From Rudanella sp031411995 (lineage in GTDB: Bacteria > Bacteroidota > Bacteroidia > Cytophagales > Spirosomataceae): a DNA stretch of 64,000 nucleotides. The DNA lies in contig JANOCD010000018.1 in NCBI GenBank assembly GCA_031411995.1, positions 1 to 64,000 of the forward strand. Direction: 5' to 3'. Every line of letters begins with the position of its first letter. The stretch's first letter is position 1. This document shows positions 52,217 to 61,411 of the stretch, in pieces. Under the pieces are notes generated by a model, which was not told the origin of the DNA, did not search any database, and was given only the letters and a program-made list of their open reading frames with translations. The translations under genes were made by a program, and so were the position numbers.

Positions 52217-53098
52217 TTACCGCAATGCTCGAATCGCGATCATATCCATATCCGTAAACTGCTGATTTTCACCAGCCATTCCCCAGATAAAGGAGTAATT
52301 ACTGGTGCCGCAACCGGAGTGAATCGACCAGGGTGGGGAGATAATCGCCTGCCGGTCGGCCACCACGAGGTGCCGGGTTTCGGTGGGTTCGCCCATCAGG
52401 TGCATCACGGCCTGATCGGTGGGGAGGTCGAAATAGAGGTAGGCTTCGGAACGGCGGTCGTGGGTGTGCGCTGGCATGGTGTTCCAGATACTGCCGAGTT
52501 TCAACACGGTCAGGCCCATTACCAACTGACAACTTTCGATGCCGTCGAGGTGAATGTATTTGTAGATTGTGCGGGCGTTCACGGTCTCTGCGCTGCCTGT
52601 TTCAAACGGGGTGGCACCGGCACTGGTCATCAGGCGTGTATCGCAGGTGCGGTGCGCCGGGGCCGAGAGCAAATAAAACTGGGCCGGGTTACCCGCATCC
52701 TGGCTTTGAAACGTAACCGATTCGCTACCCTTCCCTACATACAAACAATCGAGTTTGGCTAATTCGTAGGTCTGACTATCAACAAGAACGGAGCCGTTTC
52801 CCCCTACGTTGATGATGCCTATTTCGCGCCGTTGCAAAAAATAATCGGCCCGAAGTTCGGCATAGGCTGGCAAACTCAGGGGCTGATCAACGGGCATGGC
52901 CCCGCCAACGAGCATCCGGTCGTAGTGGCTATAAACAAACGCAATATCGTTGGGAATGAAAACGGTCTCAATCAGAAACTCCTCGCGCAACTGGCTTGTG
53001 GTAAGGTTTTTAACTGATTCTGGACTGTTGGCGTAGCGTTGTGAGAGGTTGGAAAGGGGCAACGATGGAGCCGGGGATTGTTCCGAAGAAAGGGGCAT
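52217..53098 (-). CDS. kduI: 5-dehydro-4-deoxy-D-glucuronate isomerase
   Basis: A 293-residue cupin-type isomerase from ATG 53098 (a TTG three codons upstream is less likely). It converts 5-keto-4-deoxyuronate to 2,5-diketo-3-deoxygluconate in pectin and glycosaminoglycan uronate breakdown. Metal ligands are in PAHTHDRRSEAYLYFDL (two His and Glu) and SIHSGCG (His). Length and N-terminus (LREEFLIETVFIPND) match the family. No kduD, uronate lyase or kdgK genes are close; it sits on the opposite strand inside the ATP-grasp/GCS2 region and looks unrelated to it. Confidence 0.93.
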   Translation of the reverse strand: MPLSSEQSPAPSLPLSNLSQRYANSPESVKNLTTSQLREEFLIETVFIPNDIAFVYSHYDRMLVGGAMPVDQPLSLPAYAELRADYFLQRREIGIINVGGNGSVLVDSQTYELAKLDCLYVGKGSESVTFQSQDAGNPAQFYLLSAPAHRTCDTRLMTSAGATPFETGSAETVNARTIYKYIHLDGIESCQLVMGLTVLKLGSIWNTMPAHTHDRRSEAYLYFDLPTDQAVMHLMGEPTETRHLVVADRQAIISPPWSIHSGCGTSNYSFIWGMAGENQQFTDMDMIAIRALR

Positions 53099-53164
53099 AA
53101 TTAACAATGATTCAGGGAAAAGTACGCGTTTAAAAGCAGTCGTTGAGCGCGGTTTTACCCTCTT

Positions 53165-53425
53165 TTATCGGTTTTCTTCCCGTTCGCGGAGCAGTTTATG
53201 CACATCGGCGAGAGTCCGGAAGCGGTTAGCGTGGCCAATTAGACCAATGCCGGTCATGATCAGGGCAAAGCCGCCCGTACTCACCCAAAACCAGGCAGTA
53301 TCACCAGCATCTTTGAGATGGGAGCCATGCAACAATGTAGCTAACCCGCTGCCAAGCAACAACCCGCCAAGGCCACCCAGCCACCAGAATAGGATAATCA
53401 GATTTCGTTCCTGTTGGGGTCTCAT
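53165..53425 (-). CDS. Small two-helix membrane protein
   Basis: An 86-residue protein (from ATG 53425; another ATG lies four codons upstream) with two membrane helices, IILFWWLGGLGGLLLGSGLA and WFWVSTGGFALIMTGIGLIG, and a charged tail (FRTLADVHKLLREREENR). No family recognised. It lies 66 bp upstream of kduI on the same strand. Confidence 0.6.
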   Translation of the reverse strand: MRPQQERNLIILFWWLGGLGGLLLGSGLATLLHGSHLKDAGDTAWFWVSTGGFALIMTGIGLIGHANRFRTLADVHKLLREREENR

Positions 53426-53559
53426 AATTTTTCCCATTCCCTTTCAACAAAAAAACGGCCTTTCGGGTGCGGTTGATGAGCGCGAACCCGAAAAAACGCT
53501 ATCTTACTTCCTGATTCCAGACGACTACAGATCAACTTACCTTTTAATCCGCCTACTGA

Positions 53560-54660
53560 ATGCACGTTTTCACGCTCGGCATCGAAGAAGAATTCCAGAC
53601 GATTGACCCCGTAACCCGCGAACTCCGGTCGCACATGTCTAAACTGGTCGAAGGTGGCCAAATTGTGCTTCAGGAGCGTGTAAAGGCCGAAATGCACCAG
53701 GCTGTGGTGGAAGTGGGTACCAACATTTGCCATAATATTCAGGAGGCCCGCCAGGAAGTGACCTATCTCCGCAAGGAAATTATTGAACTGGCCGACAAAC
53801 AAAACCTGAAGGTGGCCGCTGCCGGTACGCATCCTTTTTCTGACTGGCAACGGCAACTTATCACACCCAACGAACGCTACGACCGCCTGATTGAGGAGAT
53901 GCGCGATGTGGCCCGCTCCAACCTGATTTTTGGTCTGCACGTTCACGTGGGCATCAGCAGCCGCAACGAGGGCATCCAAATTATGAACGCTGTGCGGTAC
54001 TTTTTGCCCCACATTTATGCCCTCTCCACCAACTCGCCCTTTTGGTGCGGGCGCAACACGGGCTTTAAATCGTACCGCTCCAAAGTGTTCGATAAGTTTC
54101 CGCGCACGGGTATCCCCGATTTCTTTTCGTCGGCGGCTGAATACGACGAGTACATTGCTCTGCTCGTGAAAACGGGCTGCATCGACAACGGTAAAAAAAT
54201 CTGGTGGGACATCCGGCTTCACCCCTTTTTCGACACCATCGAGTTCCGCATTTGCGACGTGCCGATGCGGGTGGACGAGACCATTTGCCTGGCCGCTATT
54301 ATGCAGGCATTGGTGGTGAAAATTTCCAAACTCCATCGGCAGAATCTTAATTTTCGGCCCTATCGTCGCATACTTATAAACGAAAACAAATGGCGGGCTG
54401 CCCGCTACGGCATCGAAGGCAAACTGATCGACTTTGGCAAGCAGGAAGAAGTGCCAACCCCCGATTTAATTCATGAATTACTGAATTTTGTGGACGATGT
54501 GGTCGATGAACTCGGCAGCCGCGAAGAGTGCGAATACGTACTGAAAATGCTCGAAATGGGAACCGGTGCCGACCGTCAATTGGCCGTTTTCAACCAAACC
54601 GGCGACCTCAAAAGCGTGGTCGATTACATTGTTGAAGAAACTTCCTTCGGGGTCAGGTAG
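53560..54660 (+). CDS. Carboxylate–amine ligase, GCS2 (YbdK) family
   Basis: A 366-residue protein of the glutamate–cysteine ligase family 2. Key blocks are LGIEEEFQTIDP at the N-terminus (metal-binding Glu cluster), GTHPFSDW, GLHVHVGI and FDTIEFRICDVPMRVDE. The family forms an amide bond from a carboxylate and an amine with ATP; YbdK itself has weak γ-glutamylcysteine synthetase activity. A TACCTTTT box (one base off the -7 consensus) lies at 53538–53545. The amidotransferase gene begins 13 bp after its stop, so the two are co-transcribed. Confidence 0.88.
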   Translation: MHVFTLGIEEEFQTIDPVTRELRSHMSKLVEGGQIVLQERVKAEMHQAVVEVGTNICHNIQEARQEVTYLRKEIIELADKQNLKVAAAGTHPFSDWQRQLITPNERYDRLIEEMRDVARSNLIFGLHVHVGISSRNEGIQIMNAVRYFLPHIYALSTNSPFWCGRNTGFKSYRSKVFDKFPRTGIPDFFSSAAEYDEYIALLVKTGCIDNGKKIWWDIRLHPFFDTIEFRICDVPMRVDETICLAAIMQALVVKISKLHRQNLNFRPYRRILINENKWRAARYGIEGKLIDFGKQEEVPTPDLIHELLNFVDDVVDELGSREECEYVLKMLEMGTGADRQLAVFNQTGDLKSVVDYIVEETSFGVR

Positions 54661-54673
54661 TTAACTAAGTGAG

Positions 54674-55486
54674 ATGAAAATTGCAATTCTTGACATGTAC
54701 GACAACTATGCCAATGAGGGCATGCGTTGTATCCAACAGATAATCAGAATGGTAGCCGGGCGCGATGGCGTTCCGCTGCCATTCGATGTGTTCAATGTGC
54801 GGGCCAATAGCGAGGTGCCTGGCCTTGACTACGACGTGTATATTTCGACGGGAGGACCGGGAAGTCCGCTACCCCTCGGAGAAGCCTGGGAGGAGCCGTA
54901 TTTCGCGCTGATCGACTCGTTGTTTACCTGGAATCAAGCGAATGAGGACAAAAAACAGGTGTTCCTGATTTGCCACTCGTTTCAGTTGGTAGCCCGGCAT
55001 TTGGGGCTTGGCACCATCAGCAAACGACGTGGAACATCTTTTGGCATTTTTCCGATGCACCGCACCGACGATGGGAATGCCGAACCCCTCATGGCCGGTT
55101 TGCCAGAACCGTTCTTTGCCGTTGACTCGCGGGATTATCAACTGACCGATCCCGATCTTGACCGTTTTGATGCCCTGGGCGCGACAATTTTGTGTTTGGA
55201 AAAAATTCGGCCCCACATCGACCTGCCGCGAGCCGTGATGGCGGTACGGTTTTCGCCCGAAGTCTTCGGAACGCAGTTTCACCCCGAAGCCGATGGCGAA
55301 GGGATGTTACGCTACTTCAGAACGGACGAGAAGCGGAACCAAATCGTGGGCATTCACGGGCAAGCCAAATACGACGAAATGGTGGCTTATTTGCAAGATC
55401 CCGACACTATTGAACTGACCGAATCTGTCTTTTTGCCAAACTTTTTGCGGAATGCAATCAATACAATGGCAGTTAATATTGTTTGA
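54674..55486 (+). CDS. Class I glutamine amidotransferase-like protein
   Basis: A 270-residue cytoplasmic protein. The triad is Cys100 in FLICHSFQ (nucleophile elbow), His203 and Glu205 in GTQFHPEAD. The oxyanion block is STGGPGSP. Compared with GuaA-type domains it has an extra ~50 C-terminal residues. It could release ammonia from glutamine for one of the ligases, or cut γ-glutamyl amides. The strict spacing after the GCS2 gene (13 bp) supports a joint pathway. Confidence 0.85.
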   Translation: MKIAILDMYDNYANEGMRCIQQIIRMVAGRDGVPLPFDVFNVRANSEVPGLDYDVYISTGGPGSPLPLGEAWEEPYFALIDSLFTWNQANEDKKQVFLICHSFQLVARHLGLGTISKRRGTSFGIFPMHRTDDGNAEPLMAGLPEPFFAVDSRDYQLTDPDLDRFDALGATILCLEKIRPHIDLPRAVMAVRFSPEVFGTQFHPEADGEGMLRYFRTDEKRNQIVGIHGQAKYDEMVAYLQDPDTIELTESVFLPNFLRNAINTMAVNIV

Positions 55487-55494
55487 TTTGTTTC

Positions 55495-55573
55495 AGGTTT
55501 CATGGCTGCGCCGTTTCAGGTTTCAAACCTGAATCTATTTACTGAAACCCGAAACAGCGCAGCCATGAAACCT
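55495..55573. repeat. Cruciform-like inverted repeat before the second ATP-grasp gene
   Basis: The 23-base arms 55495–55517 and 55551–55573 match at 22 positions (the odd pair can be G–U). Inside the loop lies a second palindrome, AGGTTTCAAACCT (55518–55530). The structure ends 19 bases before the ATG of the next gene. There is no T run, so it may act in mRNA processing, attenuation or as a protein site. Confidence 0.7.
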
Positions 55574-55592
55574 AAAACCAGAAACGTTATCA

Positions 55593-56786
55593 ATGATCCA
55601 ATCCCTTCGCCAAACCTTCAATGAAGCTTTTAGCCCCGACCGTTACGGGGCTTTTTTGACATCTATTGAGGTCGATTTGCCCGATCAACTTGATTTTCGG
55701 GTGGCCGAAACACCGGTTTTTGTCCCCAAAGAACTCGGCGACAAACTCAAACAGGCTTGCGCCGATATTGTCGAGGTCATCACCGCCGACGACTTTGGGA
55801 CCCGCACCGAGACAGCCATTCCTGCCGATCAACGGGTGCCGAATCAGGACAAACACACGACCTTTCTGGCCATTGACTTTGCCGTTTGCCGCGATGCGCA
55901 AGGTGAGTTAACGCCACAATTAATCGAGTTGCAGGGCTTCCCCTCGCTCTATGGGTTTCAGGCATATCTGCCCCAAAAGTTCCGGGAGTTTTACCCCATT
56001 TCGGACTCATTGTCGACCCTGTTTGGGGGATTAGATCGGAACGAGTACATCGAACTACTCCGCAAAACGATTGTGGGAGATGGCGAACCGGAAGAAGCCA
56101 TTTTGCTCGAAATCTATCCCGAAAAGCAAAAAACCCGCATCGACTTCGCCCTCACGAAACAGTATATTGGCGTGGAACCCGTGTGTCTGACTAAGATCAA
56201 AAAAGACGGGCGGACGTTGTATTATGAAAAAGACGGGCGGCTCATTCGCATCAAACGGATTTATAACCGCCTGATTTTCGACGACTTACAAAACTATCCC
56301 GACCTCGAAACGGAGTTCAATCTCACCGACGATGTGGACGTAACGTGGGTGGGCCACCCAAACTGGTTTTTCCGAATCAGCAAATACACACTGCCGTTTC
56401 TTGATAGCCCATTTGTGCCGAAAAGCCATTTCCTGAGCGACCTCCAAACGATTCCCGACGATTTAGAAAACTACGTGCTGAAACCCCTGTTCTCCTTTGC
56501 CGGGGCGGGTGTCAAAATCCACGTCACCCTCGCCGACATCGAGGCCATCCCCGCCGACGAACGGGGCAATTTTCTGCTCCAACGCAAGGTGCAATATGAA
56601 CCCGTGATTCAGTCGCCTGATGGTCTCGTGAAGTGTGAAATCAGAATGCTGCTGGTGTGGCCCGAAGGCGATAAGACCCCAACCCTCGTTACAAATTTGG
56701 CCCGACTGAGTCGGGGCGAAATGATCGGGGTAAACTTCAACAAAAACAAAGACTGGGTCGGCGGAACGGTTTGTTTTTTCGAGTGA
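55593..56786 (+). CDS. ATP-grasp-like protein of the amidoligase cluster
   Basis: A 397-residue cytoplasmic protein. The order of blocks, LTPQLIELQGFPSLYGFQ early, ILLEIYPEKQKTRIDF and LYYEKDGRLIRIKRIYNR in the middle, and ENYVLKPLFSFAGAGV then FLLQRKVQYEP late, resembles circularly permuted ATP-grasp proteins. The acidic metal-site region would come before the ATP-binding Lys/Gly loop. CEIRMLLVW near the end is also typical of ATP-grasp relatives. It is separated from the amidotransferase by 106 bp holding a large hairpin. Substrate unknown; it probably carries out a second amide-bond step. Confidence 0.65.
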   Translation: MIQSLRQTFNEAFSPDRYGAFLTSIEVDLPDQLDFRVAETPVFVPKELGDKLKQACADIVEVITADDFGTRTETAIPADQRVPNQDKHTTFLAIDFAVCRDAQGELTPQLIELQGFPSLYGFQAYLPQKFREFYPISDSLSTLFGGLDRNEYIELLRKTIVGDGEPEEAILLEIYPEKQKTRIDFALTKQYIGVEPVCLTKIKKDGRTLYYEKDGRLIRIKRIYNRLIFDDLQNYPDLETEFNLTDDVDVTWVGHPNWFFRISKYTLPFLDSPFVPKSHFLSDLQTIPDDLENYVLKPLFSFAGAGVKIHVTLADIEAIPADERGNFLLQRKVQYEPVIQSPDGLVKCEIRMLLVWPEGDKTPTLVTNLARLSRGEMIGVNFNKNKDWVGGTVCFFE

Positions 56787-56834
56787 AGACCGGCCCGCCG
56801 TTGCAGCAAGATTTTGTCGCGCCGGGGAACCCCT

Positions 56835-57968
56835 CTATTTCCGTGACAATCGCATGTTGAAAGCTACATACGGTAACGGATAAAGCCGGAGTTTATCTTC
56901 GTCCCGAATGGCCACGAGCAGGCCCAAATCGAAGGCGTGACGGGGTCGATTGAGCCTTAATACACCCGATATCTGACTGAAACGGTCATAGTCGTAGCTA
57001 TTTCGTCCAACCAATATCCGGTTATCACTGATCAGCGACAGCCGCCGACCAATGGGAGCCACAAAGCCAATATCAATGGACTGTCGCCGGTCTAAACTGC
57101 TGACTATTTTCAAATCCGAATAGCCAAGCGTCAGGTTGCTTCTGGTGATACCAAACGTGATGAATCCGCTAATGTTTTGCTCTCGCCGGTTGCGCCGATC
57201 CGGGTAGTAGTAGCCAAATTGAGTTCGTTCGATCCAGCGGTAACTCAAGTCGCCCCCAATATGCACGTTCCTGCCCAACGGAATGCTTAGTTTGCCGCCT
57301 ACTGAGGGCCGAGTATAAATGGTGCTGTTGTAAAATACTGACCCGCTGAATGAAGGTGTAACACTGGCCCGGAGTGTAATGAAGCCAAAAAGTCCATACG
57401 ACAATTCGTTGTAGAGTATCCAAATGTTTCGGTAAGTTAGCTGCCCGGCTTTGAGCGGAAGGGCCGTTTGGTTATAGAGCAGCCACGGAAACTGATTGTT
57501 CTCGCTGCCCGTTGAAGAAACCGGCCTAGTGGCCACCGATGTGGGTTCCGCTTCGTCTTCCACTGTCACAATGGGTTCGATTTTGGCAATTTCTTTGGGC
57601 GACAAAATCGACTTGCCCCCCCGCCGACGCAACAAAACCATCGTACTATCCTGCTTTTCGATCTGCCCCCGGTAAACGGTTCCATCCGTCAGCGTGATCT
57701 GTTGTTGTTGGCGGCCCTGCGTTCTGATCCTGCCCTGATACGGCTCGATGCGGGTAATGTCCGCCGGAGCCAGATAAGACAGTCCCCCACCCTTCCGACG
57801 GACAACCACTTTGATGGCATCACGGGCAATAATTCGACCTACATACTCGCCCCCGTCTTTGAGAAAAATGGTGAAGGTGGTACGGCTTGAGTCAATTGGG
57901 GCAGTGGACGATTGAGAAAAAGCCGCGATCGGAATTGACAGCAGCAGGCATAACAGAACTGATTTCAT
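56835..57968 (-). CDS. Outer-membrane barrel-like protein with duplicated Sm-like N-terminal motif
   Basis: A 377-residue protein from ATG 57968 (signal peptide MKSVLLCLLLSIPIAAFSQ). Two similar ~45-residue units follow: one with FLKDGGEYVGRI…PADITRIEP, the other with TLTDGTVYRGQI…PKEIAKIEP, each a five-strand pattern like a small Sm/SH3-type barrel. From ~150 on, the alternating aromatic strands (LTYRNIWILYNELSYGLFGF, VHIGGDLSYRW) suggest an outer-membrane β-barrel. No named family recognised. It is convergent with the ATP-grasp gene and divergent from the aminotransferase gene. Confidence 0.6.
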   Translation of the reverse strand: MKSVLLCLLLSIPIAAFSQSSTAPIDSSRTTFTIFLKDGGEYVGRIIARDAIKVVVRRKGGGLSYLAPADITRIEPYQGRIRTQGRQQQQITLTDGTVYRGQIEKQDSTMVLLRRRGGKSILSPKEIAKIEPIVTVEDEAEPTSVATRPVSSTGSENNQFPWLLYNQTALPLKAGQLTYRNIWILYNELSYGLFGFITLRASVTPSFSGSVFYNSTIYTRPSVGGKLSIPLGRNVHIGGDLSYRWIERTQFGYYYPDRRNRREQNISGFITFGITRSNLTLGYSDLKIVSSLDRRQSIDIGFVAPIGRRLSLISDNRILVGRNSYDYDRFSQISGVLRLNRPRHAFDLGLLVAIRDEDKLRLYPLPYVAFNMRLSRK

Positions 57969-58053
57969 GAAAGATCGTGTTGAGGTTTCGTTATAGACAG
58001 GAGTCAAACAAACCCGTTTCGGTTGGAACAGGTTTGAAAAAAATATACATTTA

Positions 58054-59253
58054 ATGACACATCGCCAGTTATTTTTTCAGCATGTTGCCCAGACATCCGA
58101 CTTTCCGCTTGCCCTGGAGATTGACCGGGCCGAGGGCGTATATCTTTACACGGCTGACGGTCAGCGATATATGGACTTAATTTCGGGGATTGGGGTGAGC
58201 AATGTGGGTCACCGACACCCGAAGGTATTGGCTGCTATTCAGGCGCAGTTAGACAAATATCTGCACCTGATGGTCTATGGCGAGTATGTGCAAACACCCC
58301 AAACCCAACTTGCCCACGCCCTTGCGGAAACCCTTGCGGCCTACACAAGCCCATACGGACAACTGAGTAACGTTTATTTCACGAACTCCGGTACTGAAGC
58401 CATCGAAGGAGCCATGAAATTAGCTAAACGCTTCACGGGCCGCACCGAAATCATCAGTTGTATCAACGCCTACCACGGAGCCACGCAGGGTGCCTTATCG
58501 CTTTCTGGGGATGAGAATTTCAAGCGAAACTACCGCCCGTTGCTGCCCGGCATCCGGCACATCGAACACGGCGATAGGACCCATGTAAATAAAATCGGGT
58601 GCCGCACAGCCGCCGTGGTCATCGAAGTGATCACCGCCGAAGCGGGCATCCGCGTTCCCGAACCAGCCTATTTACAAGCCGTTCGCCAACGCTGCACCGA
58701 GGTGGGCGCGTTGCTCATTATCGACGAAATTCAAACGGGTTTTGGTCGAACGGGTTCGTTTTGGGCCTTTGAAGACTTTGGTTTTGTGCCCGATGTGCTG
58801 GTATGCGCCAAAGGCATGGGGGGCGGCATGCCCATTGGGGCGTTTATCAGCTCGCCGGAGGTGATGAGCGTGTTCAAAAACAACCCGATTCTGGGCCACA
58901 TCACTACCTTTGGGGGCCACCCGGTTTCGTGTGCGGCCTCGTTGGCCACGCTCAACGTAATTCGCGATGAAAAACTCTACGCGCAGGCCGAAGCCAAAGG
59001 GCAGCTAATCCGGCAGTTGCTGGGAGGAAGCCCTTCAATAAAAGAGATTCGTGGAAAAGGACTAATGCTGGCTGCTGAATTTGAGTCCTTCGAGGTACTC
59101 AAACCCGTTATCGACCGGGCTATTGAAAAAGGAGTTATTACTGATTGGTTTCTGTTCTGCAACAACTCCATGCGGATTGCCCCGCCCCTGATTATCAGTG
59201 AGGAACAAATTAGGGAGGCTTGCGGGGTGATTCTGGATGCGATAAATGCCTAA
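58054..59253 (+). CDS. Class III aminotransferase (acetylornithine/aspartate aminotransferase-like)
   Basis: A 399-residue PLP enzyme. PLP lysine is Lys253 in VLVCAKGMGGGMPIGAF; the Asp contacting the ring nitrogen is in LLIIDEIQTGFGRTG; NSGTEAIEGAMKLAKRFTGR and AYHGATQGALSLSG bind the phosphate. Class III enzymes move amino groups from ω-amines such as ornithine, GABA or diaminobutyrate. The closest wording is ArgD/RocD-like, but the bacteroidotal group is often annotated only as aspartate aminotransferase family. It lies 9 bp before tex. Confidence 0.88.
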   Translation: MTHRQLFFQHVAQTSDFPLALEIDRAEGVYLYTADGQRYMDLISGIGVSNVGHRHPKVLAAIQAQLDKYLHLMVYGEYVQTPQTQLAHALAETLAAYTSPYGQLSNVYFTNSGTEAIEGAMKLAKRFTGRTEIISCINAYHGATQGALSLSGDENFKRNYRPLLPGIRHIEHGDRTHVNKIGCRTAAVVIEVITAEAGIRVPEPAYLQAVRQRCTEVGALLIIDEIQTGFGRTGSFWAFEDFGFVPDVLVCAKGMGGGMPIGAFISSPEVMSVFKNNPILGHITTFGGHPVSCAASLATLNVIRDEKLYAQAEAKGQLIRQLLGGSPSIKEIRGKGLMLAAEFESFEVLKPVIDRAIEKGVITDWFLFCNNSMRIAPPLIISEEQIREACGVILDAINA

Positions 59254-59262
59254 ATTCGCTTC

Positions 59263-61404
59263 ATGAACCCAATTCCCTACGACGGGCGCATTGCCGGACT
59301 CCTCAATCTGAACCCGCGGCAAGTCGCCAATACCATTGAACTCCTCGACAGCGGGGCCACCGTGCCGTTCATTGCCCGCTATCGGAAAGAAGCCACCAGC
59401 GGACTTGACGAAGTGCAGATTACGGCCATCCGCGATACCTACCAACGGTTGCAGGAATTGGACAAACGCCGGGAGGCCATTCTGAAAGCCATTACTGAAC
59501 AAGGCAAACTTACGGCTGAACTCAAAAAGAAAATCGACGCTGCCGACTCCATGACCGAGTTGGAAGACCTTTATCTACCCTACAAACAGAAGCGCAAAAC
59601 ACGGGCAACCATCGCCATTGAGCGGGGTTTGGAACCGCTGGCCAACGTTATTTTTGCCCAGACCGAAGCCAACCCTGAACGTGCCGCCCAACGGTTCGTG
59701 ACCGATCAGGTGCCGACCGTGGCCGATGCCCTGCAAGGAGCCAGAGACATTATCGCCGAGCGCGTGAACGAAGATGCCGATGCCCGACAGCGAATCCGTA
59801 ACCTCTTTGAGCGCGAGGCCATTGTGAAGTCGGTGGTCAAGAAAGGGAAAGATGTTGAAGGGGTTAAATTCAAAGATTATTACGACTTTGCAGAACCACT
59901 CCGTCGCGTTCCCTCGCACCGATTGCTGGCCATTCGGAGGGGCGAGGCCGAAGGGTTTCTGTCGGTGAGCATTAGCCCTGACGAAGAAGCCGCTATCGAG
60001 CGACTTGATCGGCAATTCTTGAAAGGACGGTCCGACGCATCGGTTCAGGGGAGTAAAGATCAGGTGTCTCTGGCGATTCGCGACAGTTATAAACGAATGA
60101 TTAAACCGTCTATCGAAACCGAATTCGACAACAAATCGAAGGCAAAGGCCGATTTGGAAGCCATCAAGATTTTTGCCGACAACCTCCGGCAACTGCTCCT
60201 CAGTCCGCCTTTGGGTCAAAAGCGCGTATTAGCCATTGACCCCGGCTACCGAACCGGCTGCAAAACGGTGGTGATCGACGCACAGGGCAACCTCCTGACC
60301 GACACCGTATTGCACCTGTTTATGTCGGACAACCAGAAACAGCAGGCTGCCACCACCGTGCAACGCTTGGTGAAACAGCATCAGATTGAAGCCATTGCCA
60401 TTGGAAACGGCACTGGTGGGCGTGAAACCGAAGCTTTCATGCGGGGGCTTGGACTGGATGCAGCCATCGCCATTTTTGTGGTAAGCGAACAGGGGGCCTC
60501 CATTTATTCAGCCTCCGATGTAGCCCGCGAGGAGTTTCCTGACAAAGACATAACCGTGCGCGGAGCCGTTAGTATTGGCCGACGATTGATGGATCCGCTG
60601 GCCGAGCTGGTCAAAATCGACCCGAAATCCATCGGGGTGGGGCAATACCAGCACGACGTGGAGCAAAATGCCCTCAAAAGCAGCCTCGACGATGTGGTGG
60701 GCAGTTGCGTGAACTCAGTGGGGGTGGCTCTGAACACGGCAAGTGCTCATTTGCTCCGGTATGTGTCGGGGTTGGGACCGCAGATTGCCCAGAACATCGT
60801 GCAGTTTCGGGCCGAGAACGGGGCGTTCAAAAGCCGGGAGCAACTCAAAAAAGTGCCGCGATTAGGGCCAAAGGCCTACGAGCAATGCGCCGGGTTTCTC
60901 CGCATCGAAGGCGGCAAAAATCCGCTTGATAACAGCGCGGTTCACCCCGAAAGTTATGCCGTAGTGGAGCGCATGGCCGCCGACCTCAACGCTACCGTAC
61001 CCGACCTGATTCGCAAGCCCGATCTCCGCAAGCAAATCCGGCCCGAACGGTATGTAACACCCACCGTTGGCCTGCCCACCCTCCGCGATATTGTGGCCGA
61101 ACTCGACAAGCCGGGCCGCGACCCCCGCGAGCAACTGTCGGTGTTTGCCTTCGATGAGCGGGTTAAAACAATGGACGATTTGCACGAGGGCATGGTACTC
61201 GACGGGGTGGTAACGAACGTGACAGCTTTTGGGGCCTTCGTGGATATTGGCGTGAAACAGGACGGTTTGGTTCACGTGTCGCAACTATCGCATCAGTTCG
61301 TGAAAGACCCTCGCGAAGTCGTCAAGGTGTACCAAAAAGTAAAAGTTCGCGTTACTGAGGTGGATTTACCCCGCAAACGTATTGCATTAACAATGAAGAT
61401 TTAG
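59263..61404 (+). CDS. tex: Tex-family RNA-binding transcription accessory protein
   Basis: A 713-residue cytoplasmic protein. Domains in order: Tex N-terminal helical domain (~1–190; TVPFIARYRKEATSGLDE, LYLPYKQKRKTRATIA), YqgF-like RNase H fold (~325–450; RVLAIDPGYRTGCK), helix–hairpin–helix pair (~490–560; YVSGLGPQIAQNIVQFR, VPRLGPKAYEQCAGFLRI) and C-terminal S1 domain (~640–710; GMVLDGVVTNVTAFGAFVDIGVKQDGLVH). Length is close to the usual ~770. Tex binds RNA and affects transcription and toxin expression in several bacteria. Confidence 0.96.
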   Translation: MNPIPYDGRIAGLLNLNPRQVANTIELLDSGATVPFIARYRKEATSGLDEVQITAIRDTYQRLQELDKRREAILKAITEQGKLTAELKKKIDAADSMTELEDLYLPYKQKRKTRATIAIERGLEPLANVIFAQTEANPERAAQRFVTDQVPTVADALQGARDIIAERVNEDADARQRIRNLFEREAIVKSVVKKGKDVEGVKFKDYYDFAEPLRRVPSHRLLAIRRGEAEGFLSVSISPDEEAAIERLDRQFLKGRSDASVQGSKDQVSLAIRDSYKRMIKPSIETEFDNKSKAKADLEAIKIFADNLRQLLLSPPLGQKRVLAIDPGYRTGCKTVVIDAQGNLLTDTVLHLFMSDNQKQQAATTVQRLVKQHQIEAIAIGNGTGGRETEAFMRGLGLDAAIAIFVVSEQGASIYSASDVAREEFPDKDITVRGAVSIGRRLMDPLAELVKIDPKSIGVGQYQHDVEQNALKSSLDDVVGSCVNSVGVALNTASAHLLRYVSGLGPQIAQNIVQFRAENGAFKSREQLKKVPRLGPKAYEQCAGFLRIEGGKNPLDNSAVHPESYAVVERMAADLNATVPDLIRKPDLRKQIRPERYVTPTVGLPTLRDIVAELDKPGRDPREQLSVFAFDERVKTMDDLHEGMVLDGVVTNVTAFGAFVDIGVKQDGLVHVSQLSHQFVKDPREVVKVYQKVKVRVTEVDLPRKRIALTMKI

Positions 61405-61411
61405 TTTTTTT

